From Takifugu bimaculatus (lineage: Eukaryota; Chordata; Actinopteri; Tetraodontiformes; Tetraodontidae): DNA of 64,000 nucleotides. Positions 1-12,191 of the stretch are shown here, in pieces. The position numbers and the translations under genes were made by a program. How positions within the stretch are numbered: the first letter of the stretch is position 1; every line of letters begins with the position of its first letter. The notes under the pieces are model-generated. The model was not told where the DNA came from and ran no database searches. It saw only the letters and a list, made by a program, of their open reading frames with translations. The stretch covers positions 4,457,294 to 4,521,293 of the forward strand of contig CP034991.1 of the NCBI GenBank assembly GCA_004026145.2, read 5' to 3'.

Positions 1-3000
1 AAATATATGTTCGGTGTGAGCGGGTTACTCATCGGGAGCCTTTCGTCTGTCTCGATTTAACGTTTCAGTTGAGGGGGGGTTGGGAAAAATTCGATCTGGT
101 TGTTTGGGACCGAAAGAGACAAACCCCCTTGTGTCATTTTCAGTGGTTCTAACATTTTCTTTAAGCGTTGCACGTCTCAAATGGAATTCAAACAGGCATC
201 GGCCTCAGCCTGAGGGGAAAGGAAAGATCTTTTTGCTGCTGGATGCAAAGTTTATATCGTTAAACTACGATATTGGATCAGTATGTGTACCAGCATAAAT
301 ACCATCTTGTCCTTTCAAGGTAAACGAGCAGAGTGTTATTGAATGAGGAAAAACATCCCAGCATTATTCAAAACTTGTTTCTGGTGCTTTTCTTCTTGTT
401 TTAGACGTGATGTCTGCCGTTTAACCTTTTACCCAATAACTGGCTCCCACATCCTTGAAACGATGTTGTTGTGGAGAAGACTTGGGGGTAAACACGACCA
501 TCCGATGAGGTCACGTTAAACGCGAAAGACTCGAGTCCACAGAGCCGCGACTCAAGTATGTGACGGTCCGCTCGGCAACAAAGGAATATACTCCGGCAGG
601 AATGTGGAGTCGAGGAAGTGAGGAATGTTTATGTTGTAGTGTTTGTGCAGGCAGGGACTTTGGCATTGTTCATTAGAAAGCCACCTGAGTGTGTCCACCT
701 CCCCCCGCCCTGATTACTCGGAGAGGTCAGGCAGTCAGGTGCGGTGTAGTTCAGTCGCACCCGTCCAGGAATGTTCCCCTCGGGAGCAGGTGGGATGTTG
801 AATACGGTCAACTCTGCTTCCCTCCTCTTAGAAACTCAGCCTGAAACTGTGGAGTCCCAACTTCTTTCTTTTGTTGAATGGCAGTGCCGTAAAGATGGGA
901 ATGGGTCTCCTGCTCGGCGCCCTCCCTCCCTCCCTCGCTCCGTCCCTCCCTCCCTCCCTCCCTCCGTCCCTCTTGGTCTCATTTGCCGTACATCCATGGC
1001 ATCGGTGTCGTGTGCTCTCCCAGGTCCTCGGCATCTGTCAGGTTGAGACGGGTTCTGCATTCCGGAGAATTTAGGTGCGCGTTCCTGGTTTCATGAAGCA
1101 GAACCTTTTAGTTCTAATCATTTCTGAATGAATCTGACGTAAGCCTCTTAATTACCCACAGAACAAAGGCCCCCTGCTCTTGTTGGACATTGCGATCCTG
1201 TTAAATTCAGCGCGAGAGTGAAACCTGACGACTGAATAACCGCTTCCTTCTGCAGCTGCGTCAAAGCGCACAGCTTTCCATTCATAAAGGGAAACCTTAT
1301 TCAATCTACTTTTTCCTCTGTAATGTCACAGGAGAGGGGGGGGGGGCGTTTTCCATCGCTTCCAAAGAGCGACAGTGCTGAACGCAGCTGACCGTCGCTT
1401 CTCCACTGACTTTAAATAGAGATCTCACACCCCTAATGACGTTACCTCCGACATGCAATGGAGACAAATCCCCTCATTAGTTTTGCATCCTGACCCAACA
1501 CTGTTTTCCTCACGGATTACAAACGCTGCCATGCAACCCACATGGCGAGCAGTGACACGTTTGAATCCATGAAACAAAGAATCACTGTGACACCTGACAA
1601 GTTTTACAATTCTAGAATGTCAGGTTGGACTGTTGAGAGTGAAAGAATACAGCTCTGTTGAGGATGCCATCAGTTTGGGGTTTTTTTTGCCACCACAGGC
1701 ACAAACGTGGTCTTTCCTTCCGCACTTCTCCCTCTTAACAAATGCCAGAACATGCTGAAATATGCAAAGCGTTTGCCAAAGACAGTAAGAACGGACGAGC
1801 TTCACCTGCAAGCACAGAGGGCCGATTGATGCGCACAGAACGCTGCAAAAACACTCCAAACCACATTCTTCCTGAAAAAGGTTCTCATTTGGGCTTGTTG
1901 CATAAGACGAAAATGTAATATTCTTAATATCTCTGTAGACGTGAGCATTCGGAGAATATTTTCCACAAGAACGTCAACAGATGGTGTTTTTTTCCCCCGT
2001 CGAGGGCCACATCAAGTTGGTTTTAGTAAAGTCGTCTCTGACACAACCGTTCGTCCTTGATTGCTCTCTGGCTGTTGCTGCCTTGGTGCACAACCAGTGG
2101 AGCCTGGCAGCTCATGGCTCGGAGGGAAGGACGGATGGTTCTCGTCATCAGAGGGTTGCCGTTCAAGTCCCAGGACGGGGCCGTGGGCTGGGGTGTTCCA
2201 GAGCAAGGCACCCAACCCCCAGCAAAGTGCTGCCCACCGCGGCTGGCTTGTGTGTTCCCTACTGGTGTGATGGACGGGTTAAATGATGACGTCAGATTCA
2301 CTAACTCTAATTGGTGTGTTCAAATGTTTTGGTTTCTTCTTCTTGTGGGCGTTCGTGCACGCCTGAAGGTGCTTTTCAATGTGCTGGCTTCCCCCCCCAC
2401 CTCCCAACCCCCAAATGAAACAGAAATGCAGCTGAGTTGACTTTACGGGGGCCAATTTGCTGTTATGGCATTCGGGATGTTTACAGCTTCTAATAAAGCT
2501 CTGCGGTATTTTTATCGCAATGTTGCAGTTTTCAGTGTTCCAGCTTTGTCATCAAGGCCGATCTCAACGTTGGCGTCTGTTGGCGCTTCAACCACGAGAC
2601 TAACGAGAAGCGACGCTGTTCTTTCTGTTGACCTGGATAAGAAAATGAGCAGCGCGCAACTGTAAATAAAAACAACCGGAGAATCGGAGCACTCTCGCCT
2701 GCGGACGTCAGTTGGGAAAACATGTTTAAAAAGCGACTTTACTATTTTTCCTGACCTGGGTCCTTTCAAGATGAGTCCAGAAAACCATTTTTACACACAT
2801 GAAAGCCACCATGTGAGAGCCTGAACATGTCAGGCCCCCCCCCCCCCCAGCTGATGTCCCTGTCCAACCTGGTAGTTAATAATACCATTGCTCTGCTATG
2901 TACTGTATGTGAGTTGAGGAATGGGGTTTGAAAAGATGTACTGAGAGGAAAGGTTGTCATTTTTAACCACTCTCCAGAATCCTTGTACAGGTGGAAAAAA

Positions 3001-3123
3001 GGATAATCAGACTTGGAGTTGCTTCTCAATTACAAAGACATGAATACTTTAATATGAAATATGAAACAATTCAGATGCCTGTTCTTTAAATGGGCCTTGA
3101 TGTTTGTTGTATCGACCCCTCAG
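1..3123 (+). other. non-coding sequence upstream of the first visible limk2 exon
   Basis: No exon could be supported here. The first limk2 exon in the window begins in the middle of LIM domain 1 and needs two bases of a split codon from an upstream exon. Neither the known LIM1-encoding start exon nor the alternative short N-terminus was found in this stretch, so it is probably limk2 intron. It holds a (CCCT)n tract near 919-972 and a C14 run at 2835-2848. The short open frames here look random. Confidence 0.6.
919..972 (+). repeat. (CCCT)n polypyrimidine tract
   Basis: The stretch is almost purely pyrimidine with tandem CCCT units interrupted by three CG steps. It makes long false open frames on both strands. 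Confidence 0.9.
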
Positions 3124-6100
3124 GTGTTCCGTGTGCTCTGACCACCTGACCAACTGGTACTATGAAAAGGACGGGAAGCTGTACTGCCGTAAACACTACT
3201 GGGAGGAGTTTGGAGAGCTCTGTCACGGCTGCTCGCTCCTCATGACCGGCCCCGCCATGGTGAGTCCGCCGCACCTGCACTCCAATCTGATTTTCACAGT
3301 TCTAATTTCATCTGAGGCTAAACAAATAGGCTTCGCCGGAGCTTTAAAACGCAAAGGACTTATCGCCCACAAATGAAGCTTTCTGTTTTTGTGAAAGGCA
3401 TTCAAAGGATTCTTGATGGTTGAAGCCTCGTCAGCATGAGGAACTAAGCCCAATCCAATCAGAGTGGCTTTAATAAGTAGCGTGAAGTGTCTCTCTCTCA
3501 GGGGCGCCGCCTCCGTAAAAACACTGACCTATATTTAACAGTTCTAATTCTGTCCTTTTGGAGTTCTTTGTTTAATTTTCTTCTCTTGTCTCATTTTTGT
3601 GTGATGTACAAAGAAAGCGTCTCCGTCAGTTTCTTCCTGTTGCCCCGGATGAATGCTAACGTGCAGCAGGGGAGGACAGTGTTTTGTTTTCAGGTTTATT
3701 CCAGGAACGGGAGAGTTATACTTTACGTTCTGGCCAAATGGGCTCTAGCCCTCACTCTTGAAATCCCCTCTGAGGCCCCATTATGTTTCCCCTCTGCACA
3801 GAAGTTCGCCACAGTTCACTTCCCAGAGCTTGTGAGGTGCTCGAACATGAGGCGGCTTCAGAGCCAGCCGTGTTCAGCCCCGGTCAGTCAGGTCTGTGAG
3901 GATTACACACAGTCGGAAGTATGTTATTAAATTCTTTTTTTATTGTTATTATTATTGCCATCAGCTTCTCATTTTTGATTGTGTTTATATAAGTTGCACA
4001 GCTGCTTTTCCGACTGGCGCCCAACAGAGTGACACATGTTCAGGGTGTCTCAACGTGAAACCAAGCGAGAGACAGTTTGGAGTTTATTATGCACAAGTTA
4101 GAACGTGAAATCAGTGCGTCAGAAGCTGTGGCCTGTCGCAGCTAAAGTCGCTCTTTTACATGAAGTGAGCCGTCCTGATGTTTTTCTTTTCGCCACCTGG
4201 CAACACGCACAATAGATCCGTCTAACTAGTACTGGCATCCCTCGTCACCGGCCAGTGAAGCCAAGCGATTTTGGCAGAGTTGGGGCACCAGTGCATGCCT
4301 CTCGGCCAAACAAAGGGGTGGGAGAAACATGGCGGACCTCAAAGAGAACATCCTCTAGAGCTGCTCCTGCTGTTACGTTAGTGGTGAGCATGTGTTCCCT
4401 GTCAAACCAGTATCAAACTGGGAACTGATGGCTCATTTGACACGTGAGTTGAAATCTTTAGAATTGCTCTCCACTTCAGGCCCGCAGCCCTTTGCCAGGC
4501 AGGTTGTTTGTGCCGTCGCTGCTGCTCGGGTTCTTACCTTGAAGGCAGGGAGTTGCAGACGTTTACGGTAATAGGTTGCCTGACATCACTCTCAACCCTG
4601 TGGAGCTGGTGACCCTCTCCTGGCTCTGACTCAGAGCTGTGGGAAAGGAAAAACATCTTCAAACATGTGGTGGACTGAAACCCGTAAATAAAAGCGAAAA
4701 CTTGTCACCTGCTGATGACAGCGACAGTCTTCCTACGGTGGAATCATTACCTTTCACGCTAACCTGCTGGGAGTTAACCTTTTGACCTGTGGAATGTTCC
4801 AAGTTATGAGGCATTCGGGAACTCTTCCACTCTGTTATATCTAATCAATTCAGACCTGTAATATGTTGCTGTTGTTTAGAGCAATAATATATTTAATAAT
4901 AGTATATTTATAATATAATATATTTATATCTATATTTTAAGGAATAATATATTTCTTAACAACACAGTTTTCTTATAAAGAGAAATGTAGCACTTATTCT
5001 TGTCAATTCTTTTGATATGTGCCCAGTTTGAGTTCTTGCTGAATGGCAGCAGGTGAAGCATGATGTCATCTCGCATGAGAGAAACAGAAACCTTGGTGGA
5101 AATGAGCTTGGCGTGCAGAAAGAGAGCGGAGGGCCGGGGCTTAATGAAAGAGTGAGCACGCAGCAGACTGTGAGCTGGTTCCAGAGTTCAGATTGAGTCA
5201 GAAAGTTGAGCAGTTGTAGCCCTGAGGACACAGGTGACATCATGGCAGGATAAACAGAAGGTGGCGAGGCAGAGGGCGTAACACGGTGGGAGGGGACAAC
5301 GGGACGTGTGACTGTAACACACAGCAGAGGGGAACGGCAGCCTCCAGTCGGGATTTTACCTCCTTGTCCAGTGGAGGGAAGCGAGTCGGTCAGCCTGTCT
5401 GTGTTTGGGTTTCCAGGTAGCCGGAGAGCACAAGTACCACCCCGAGTGCTTTGTGTGTTTGAGCTGCAAGGTGGTGATTGAAGACCGGGACACGTACGCC
5501 CTGGTGGAACGATCCAAACTATACTGGTAAGATGCCCTTCGCTGGCTCTCATATGAAGCTGTAAATGTGGAGACGCTCAGCTGGCTGCTCTGAACAACCT
5601 CAGTGCAGCACTAAGGGCGAGAGATGTTGATTCGAGGAAAATAACAGCCTTGGCTTATCTGGCTTCAGGCAGGTCTCGTCCTGCCCAGTTATGGACGAGC
5701 ACGCTCACACATGCAGTGACTCTTCCCTCCCGTCTGTTGCAGTGGCAAGTGTTACAAGCAGGTGATCCTCACGCCCATGTTGGAAAAACGCTCCAACGAA
5801 TCGATCGTCGACTCGCTGCCGCACACGGTGACCCTCATCTCCATGCCTTCTGCGGCCAACGGCAAGAGGGGCCTGTCCGTCTCGGTGATGAGGGACATCA
5901 ACGGCACGGCGAGCGTCCAAGTCAAGGAGTGAGTGAGCGAGAAGGGAGCCGCTCTGCGTGGTTTCTGTGCGTCCACTGCAAAGTGTCCTCACCACCTTCT
6001 GTTGGCCTGTGTGTTCCTAGAGTCAGAGGGATGCTTCTTAGTCCAGAGGTGCGGAACGCCATCCACGTTGGGGACAGGATCCTGGAGATTAACGGTCTTC

Positions 6101-9100
6101 CTGTTGGGACAATGATGGAGGCGGAGGTGGGTCTCTGCCTCACAGTACCTGTCATGTTCCAGAGCGCCTCGCATCCTTGGATGGAGCTTATTAGGTTAAT
6201 TGTTAAAAGGAGATGCATTCCTGCAGTGAAGTCCAAAGCTCTGTGTGTCCTTCTCCTGGGATTTTTGGAATTCCTCTCATTCCATCACAGATACGTTCTT
6301 CAGATGGGAGTGGATTAAATGTGGAATGATGCCACTGACAGTTTAATTGCCACGGTTGTTGCACCGCCCATCTCTTTCATCATCCATTAATTTTTGTTTT
6401 GTCTTTAAATTCCGGCCTGGTGCATCGTGTGTGCCGCACAATTTTGCTCCCAACTTTCCTGCTGACTGCGACAAATACCATTATTTCATCTTTATAGTTT
6501 CTACTTTCTGTTTATAGCAGAAGAATATTCAGCTGAGGAATGTAGCAAGATAACATTTAACATATGGATCAGTTTATTTTCAGGGAGAAAAGGAATCCCA
6601 GGAATCGTGTGATTGAGTGAGTGTCTCTTTTGTGCTTTTCTTTAGGTGGATGATCTTATTCACTGCACCAGTCACACCCTGCAGCTCCTGATAGAATATG
6701 ACCCAGTCAGGCAGCGTTTGGACAGGCTGAGGCTGGGCTCACCCAGGACCCGCTTCGGAGCCCCGGCTACCTCCCGCATGCGTCTGTCCTCTCCTTCCAA
6801 TGCAGTCCTGGAAAGAACCGAATCCGTCGAGGACAGCTCGCTGAAACGGAGGTCTTTGAGGTGTGTTACAGCAACACCAGCCCAGTCACCTACGTTTGGT
6901 GGTCGCCTTTTTTCTCGACGCCCTCGTCCTCTCTGTCCAGGCGCAGCAACAGCATCTGCAAGTCGCCCGGGCCCAATTCACCCAAAGAGCTCCCTTTTAT
7001 GACGAGAGACATCGGCCGCTCCGAGTCTCTGCGGTCGTCCAGCAGCTGCTCTCATCGCATCTTCCGGCCGTGTGACCTCATCCATGGGGAGATCCTGGGA
7101 AAAGGCTTCTTTGGACAGGCCATCAAAGTCAGCATCTTTCTACACTGAGCTGTTTTATACACCCGTTTATGTTTGTTACATAAAAACAAGCCTGTACTCC
7201 AAAAACAGGTGACTCATAAAGCCACAGGGGAGGTGATGGTGATGAAGGAGCTAATCCGCTGTGACGAGGAGACGCAGAAGACTTTCTTGAAGGAGGTTGC
7301 TGCTTTATTAGTGTTTTATTTGAATGTGTTTGACCTCTCCTGTGTGTCAGCACCATCGGGTCTAATAGCCGATCTGCTCCTTGACCAGGTCAAAGTGATG
7401 CGATGCCTCGATCACCCCCACGTTCTGAGGTTCATCGGCGTTCTCTACAAGGACAAGAGGCTCAATTTAATAACCGAGTTCATTGAAGGAGGCACTCTCA
7501 AGGACTTCATCAGAGACACTGTGAGTCTAACCAGCTGATTAAGTTAACCATCTATTCCTCCTCCCGCTGTTCCTGCACAGCGGAGAGCAGCAACAACACA
7601 AACGCTCAGTAGACTCAGAACAGAAGTATTCACCGTGTGGGAGGAAGTTGACCCGAAGTCAACTCTGCTGTGGTAAGTGGGCTCCCGGCTACGCGGTGGG
7701 ACGGATGGCACGTCGACTGGCAGGAGCACAGAATAAATAAAACATGTGCAAGTGCTCCCAGGTGAAGCTGCGTGCCCCCCACTCCATGGCAGAGTTCAAC
7801 ACGGAATAATCACGGTTGCGCGGATATAATTTCGCCCACTTTGACGTTTGATGCAAACACTTTGACTCCTTTCTCTTTGTTTTCTCTTTCCTCACCGGGG
7901 GCCAACAGGATCCGTTTCCATGGGAGCAAAGAGTGAGCTTTGCTAAGAGCATTGCCTCAGGCATGGTGAGTTGGCCTTTTGTCAGAGCACTAACATTGGA
8001 ATAATCTTCAGCTGTTATTTGCAGCTGCACAGATGTTTCAGTTGGTCACTTAGAGACCAGCTTCTTTGTGGCTGCTGGAATCATCCTGAGCTGAATTAAA
8101 GAACCAATCAGTGATTAATTTAATTGTTAATGACATCAAGATGGGGGATCCACTCAGAGGACAGAGGACTCTGTCAAGCCGACCAACTGTGACCACAAAC
8201 AAAAACCTGCTCCCAGGTTTTTAACTCCATCTTAGGTGGTGATTTTCAAAGCAAAGAGTAAAATAGAACCTCATGAAATAGAACCTTCAGGGGTGGACCG
8301 GGCCGGATGAAAATGTCTTCTGATACATCTATGAAAGTTGTACCCCTAACCCTAACCCTAACCTTTCCCCTCTGTTTCAGGCTTACCTTCATTCCATGAG
8401 CATCATCCACAGAGACCTCAACTCTCACAACTGCCTGGTTAAACTGGTACGTGGCCACCAAACACATTCAGCCGCCTGAAGAAGCGGCGCCGAGCCTGAC
8501 GGCTGGGATCTAAACCCGCTCTTCTAACAGGACAACACCGTGGTCGTCGCTGACTTCGGACTGTCCCGGCTCGTCGTGGAGGACAAAGTTAAGCCTCCTC
8601 CTGAGAAGCCGTCAAACAAGAAGCGGATGTTCAGGCGTAGCGACAGAAAGAAGCGCTACACCGTGGTCGGAAACCCTTACTGGATGGCTCCAGAGATGCT
8701 CAATGGTGAGCTGGTGGCTGAGTGTGATAATAATAATATTCCCCAGTGGTTTATTCATGTAGCACAAAAGGAAGGATTTCAAAACAGCATCAGGACATTA
8801 AAATAATAATACACGCTTTACAAACAGACGAGACAACATCATAAAAGCCCGTCTGTAGGGAGAGATTTACCAGAACTCGCTGACCTCAGCCAGGAGGTGC
8901 ATTTCATTTATCCCCTTTTCCCATCTCGTTACAATTTCAGGCAAGCGCTACGATGAGAAGGTGGACATTTTCTCTTTTGGAATTGTTCTCTGTGAGGTAA
9001 GAACGTGGATTTCCTCCCCGTTGCTTGAACCCAAATCCGCTTCATTTGTTCGTTCGGCGAACCCGTGTCGGCCGCTGGACTATTGTATACGAAGTGGAAA

Positions 9101-9687
9101 TGAATTTGCATTTGGGCTGCGTGGATGTATCCAACAGAAAACCATCGTGTTAAAGTGTGACGATCTCTCTGTTGGCTGTTTATCTTTCCTTTCCCTGCTC
9201 GTGGACGTCTTCCTGATCGTGCAGATCATTGGAAAAGTCTACGCAGATCCCGAGTGCCTCCCCAGGACTCAAGACTTTGGCCTCAACATTGGAAAGTTTG
9301 TGGAGAAGTTTCTACCTGAAGATTGTCCTCCAGCTTTCTTTCCACTGACGGTGGCCTGTTGTGACCTGGCACCAGACAACCGGTGAGCACCGCGTTCAGA
9401 CTTCAGCAGGACTTCGGGTCATTGTCGCTCTGTCTGGTTGTAACCCGTCCGTGTTCGCGTTCTGCTCCTCCAGTCCTTCGTTCCAAAAACTGGAAGACTG
9501 GTTCGAGGCTCTGTCCCTCAACCAGGAGCTGGGGATCCCTCTGCCGGCCGAGCTGGATGAGCTTCACCAGACTATGAGTCGACTCTACTGGCCCAAGGAC
9601 GCTTCTGCGGTCCAGAACACAGATCAGGCTCCAAACTCTGCAGAGGTCCCTCCTGACTCAGCTTGCACAACCAAAACAGACACTTAA
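3124..9687 (+). CDS. limk2: LIM domain kinase 2 (5' partial)
   Basis: LIMK2 is a cytoplasmic serine/threonine kinase that phosphorylates cofilin downstream of ROCK/PAK and so stabilises actin filaments. Exons: 3124-3259, 5417-5526, 5743-5928, 6021-6126, 6646-6860, 6941-7127, 7209-7295, 7389-7520, 7909-7965, 8381-8446, 8531-8705, 8941-8996, 9225-9382, 9474-9687. All splice phases agree. Order of domains: second half of LIM1 (NWYYEKDGKLYC), LIM2 (CHGC...HPECF...CGKC), PDZ (exons 3-5, GDRILEING), a Ser/Arg-rich linker, then the kinase. The kinase shows the glycine loop GKGFFGQAIK, MVMKEL lysine, catalytic HRDLNSHNCL typical of LIM kinases, DFGLSR, and the activation loop KKRYTVVGNPYWMAPE with the ROCK-site Thr. 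The LIM1 wording and the linker fit LIMK2 better than LIMK1, and pik3ip1 as neighbour agrees with human 22q12. The first exon is outside the window. The C-terminus is longer than in mammals. Confidence 0.95.
8344..8362 (+). repeat. interstitial telomere-like (CCCTAA)3 tract
   Basis: Three tandem CCCTAA units lie in the limk2 intron just upstream of the exon that carries the catalytic HRD motif. The tract ends about 20 bp before that exon and sits next to its polypyrimidine tract, so it may add to the acceptor signal. It is short and could be chance slippage rather than a telomere insertion. Confidence 0.8.
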
Positions 9688-10602
9688 GTTCCTTTTCCTT
9701 TTTAAAAAAAAAAAAAAAAATCCCTCTAAACTGCTGCACTAACTAACTGTGGATGGAAAACGAGGAAAAACTGCAGTGAAACCGAGCCACATCTGAACTG
9801 GATAACCTGAGGTAGCCGTGCCGGTCATCCTCTGCCGGGGGGCTTAATTCTCGACAGGGCCGCTGAAATGCATTATGGGAAAAAAGAAAAAAGACATTTC
9901 AAAGTGACAAGGTTTCACTTGACAGACGGCGCACACGATTCTCTACTAATGTTTACTGTATATAAAGGCAATACTACACCTGACGGCGAGCTGTTGGGAG
10001 ATGGAGCAGGCGGCATTCGGTCAGGTTTGTTTTTCTGGTTCTGAAGTTGTTTGTCATGCGAGGAATGTGCGTCTTTGTGCTCGAACAGTGTGCCTGCGTC
10101 GCTGCTCCAGCAAATTCAGAGGCGTTATTGGCGGAGGGTAAACAGGACCGCGCTCAAGACAGCGTCGGAAGGAAAACCCGCTGACCCCAAATAGTTTCAC
10201 CACTCCGAGATGTGAGAGGAGGTGGTGATGGACATGTTGGGTTTGGTTCCGTTTAATCGCCACTGATGCCATTTTGACCGACAGTGAGGTTTACTTCCGT
10301 AGCCTAATATTTTCTTTTTTATAATGAAGCATTGCATTTTCACAGCTGCCACACATTTGTTAATATAAAACACTATTTTAAAATTAAGGACGTAAATCTT
10401 TTACTGATATTGTCAAATGATTGAACTTTGCTTTGTATAAAACTGGAATTTCTATCCTATGTAATGTAAATATGTATAGTTTTCCTCTAGCTGGACATTT
10501 TTTTTAACTCTAAACATTTTGTCGCCAGTGGACTTTTTTCCCCCCTCGGTACCGATGACCAGTTGTAACCACTATTATTTATATCACTGTAGTGTTTCCC
10601 TA

Positions 10603-10608
10603 ATTAAA
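10603..10608 (+). terminator. limk2: poly(A) signal of limk2 (ATTAAA)
   Basis: This common hexamer variant lies about 0.9 kb after the stop codon. A T- and GT-rich stretch (downstream element) follows within 20-40 bp. Confidence 0.55.
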
Positions 10609-10939
10609 CCCTTTAAATGATGCTTTTTGTCCTGTGTTCCTCTGTAACAACTAGTCTAACATTTTCATGTTCCAAGATTTAAAGATTCACTTTCCACCCT
10701 GTTCCTAAGCACAAAGTGTAGTTATTTATTTGTGTAAATGTTGTTGAGTTGAGTTGGTGGCATCTTAAAACCAAATGGAGAGAAAACTGGAAATTCCAGA
10801 AATTAACGTGGGCTCCGACTAAAGGGTGCAGTGCCCATAGTAACCAAGAGGGGGAGCTCGTGTTAAGAAAATTCTTTTATACCAACGATCATTAACATTG
10901 TTGGGAAGAAATAAACATGCGGGTTACACTTTTTATGGT

Positions 10940-10945
10940 TTTATT
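10940..10945 (-). terminator. pik3ip1: candidate poly(A) signal of pik3ip1 (AATAAA on - strand)
   Basis: The hexamer reads on the - strand about 1.25 kb after the pik3ip1 stop codon. It is only about 30 bp from a + strand AATAAA at 10910-10915, as expected for two convergent genes whose tails meet here. Confidence 0.4.
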
Positions 10946-12191
10946 TCAGTCTCGACAATGAAAGTACTAAAATTCCATGCTGAACATAATACACTAATGC
11001 ATACACACTTAGTCATGGAGCGGCAATGGCCCAACAGCTATAATCAGCAACATGGATATAAAAAGAAACATGTGGAGTGATGAGCGATTTAAAGATAACC
11101 GTGCACGGTCTATGACAAACTCCTGTACTTCAGTAGTTCTACTACAATGATAAATGACCTGTGACCTAAAACACAGCAGGTAAAAACCATGGACGTGCAG
11201 CATTCACATTTGAGCATGAGACAGTTGACTTTGGACCTTTTCAATCCTTCACCGTCTTCCCCCCCTCTGCTGCGCATCGGGTGCATATGTCAATTGTGTG
11301 AATCTAATCCAAAGCAACCAGCGCTTCAACACACTCTATTCTGCATAGACTAGACACCAGCCTTGTTTGTGTGTTGTTGTGGGTTTATTTTTTTTATTTT
11401 TTTGCTAACTGGCGCCAGCTGTCACGTGTGGCGGCAGTGCGATTGTGTCCTGAGGACTAACTTCTGTCTCTCATTCTCTCTGAGAGCAGTCTGTAGATTT
11501 CCTGTCACTCCTTAACCTGTGAAAGTTACGGCAGGTCCTCTTTTATGCCCGCCGCTGGTCCTGTGCGGACCTCATTGGCTTCATCAGTCGATATATATAA
11601 AGCTTAAAAAAACGCCTGGAAACATTCTGGCGGCTCATGCTAAGGCAACACATTTAAGACTTCAGAGGACCTCTTTTCCCTCTTCAGTTCCCCCCCCCCA
11701 CTCACAGCAGGGGGCCTTTTTTATGGAAGACATCTCGTCTCCAAGACAAAGCCGTCTTTATCTACACACAGTTCATTTCCTGATCTCCTTGACTGAAGCC
11801 AATGAGACTGGATTAAAAAGGGAAAGTCACATATTCCTGTTGAAACTGTACAACTCCAGTGGCAAACACCCTTTCCTTCTAAAAACCAGCGTTCCCCCAC
11901 TCAAAACACTGCTTATTTAACGTCAAACTGACTATAAATCTATTTGGAAGTGTTTCAAATCGGACCTTATGAAATATCTTAAAATAACAGTTGTCCTGAC
12001 GACGGCAGCACATCTTTTTTTGTGCCTTGAGACACAGATTTGAGCTCAGGTCTTTGGAGTGAACACTTTCCCCTTTCTCTTTTTGAAAAAGAGAGGATGC
12101 TGGGGGAGGCAGAGAGGAAAAAACAAAGGCGGGGAGATTTTGGTCCATGAAAAATGGATCACAGTCCCGTAATTTCCAGAGCTATGCGTGC

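Larger units (their letters stand above)
9688..12191. other. convergent 3' UTRs of limk2 (+) and pik3ip1 (-)
   Basis: There is no coding sequence between the limk2 stop codon and the pik3ip1 stop codon. A17 follows the limk2 stop at 9704-9720. A limk2 poly(A) signal ATTAAA at 10603-10608 is followed by T/GT-rich sequence, and a second + strand AATAAA lies at 10910-10915. On the - strand AATAAA lies at 10940-10945 and would end the pik3ip1 transcript. The open frames here, for example 11519-11920, show no protein-like pattern and are most simply 3' UTR. Confidence 0.7.

Noticed and set aside
771..1074. Overlapping open frames on both strands at the CCCT tract
   Set aside because: They are produced by the repeat (PPSLPPS and EGGREGG), not by coding constraint.
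3487..3930. 147-residue + strand open frame downstream of the first limk2 exon
   Set aside because: It lies within a limk2 intron, has no conserved motif and no matching splice phases.
4956..5552. 198-residue open frame on the - strand
   Set aside because: It is antisense to a limk2 intron and the LIM2 exon, has low-complexity composition and no domain pattern.
11519..11920. 133-residue + strand open frame between limk2 and pik3ip1
   Set aside because: It falls in the likely pik3ip1 3' UTR and shows no protein-like features.
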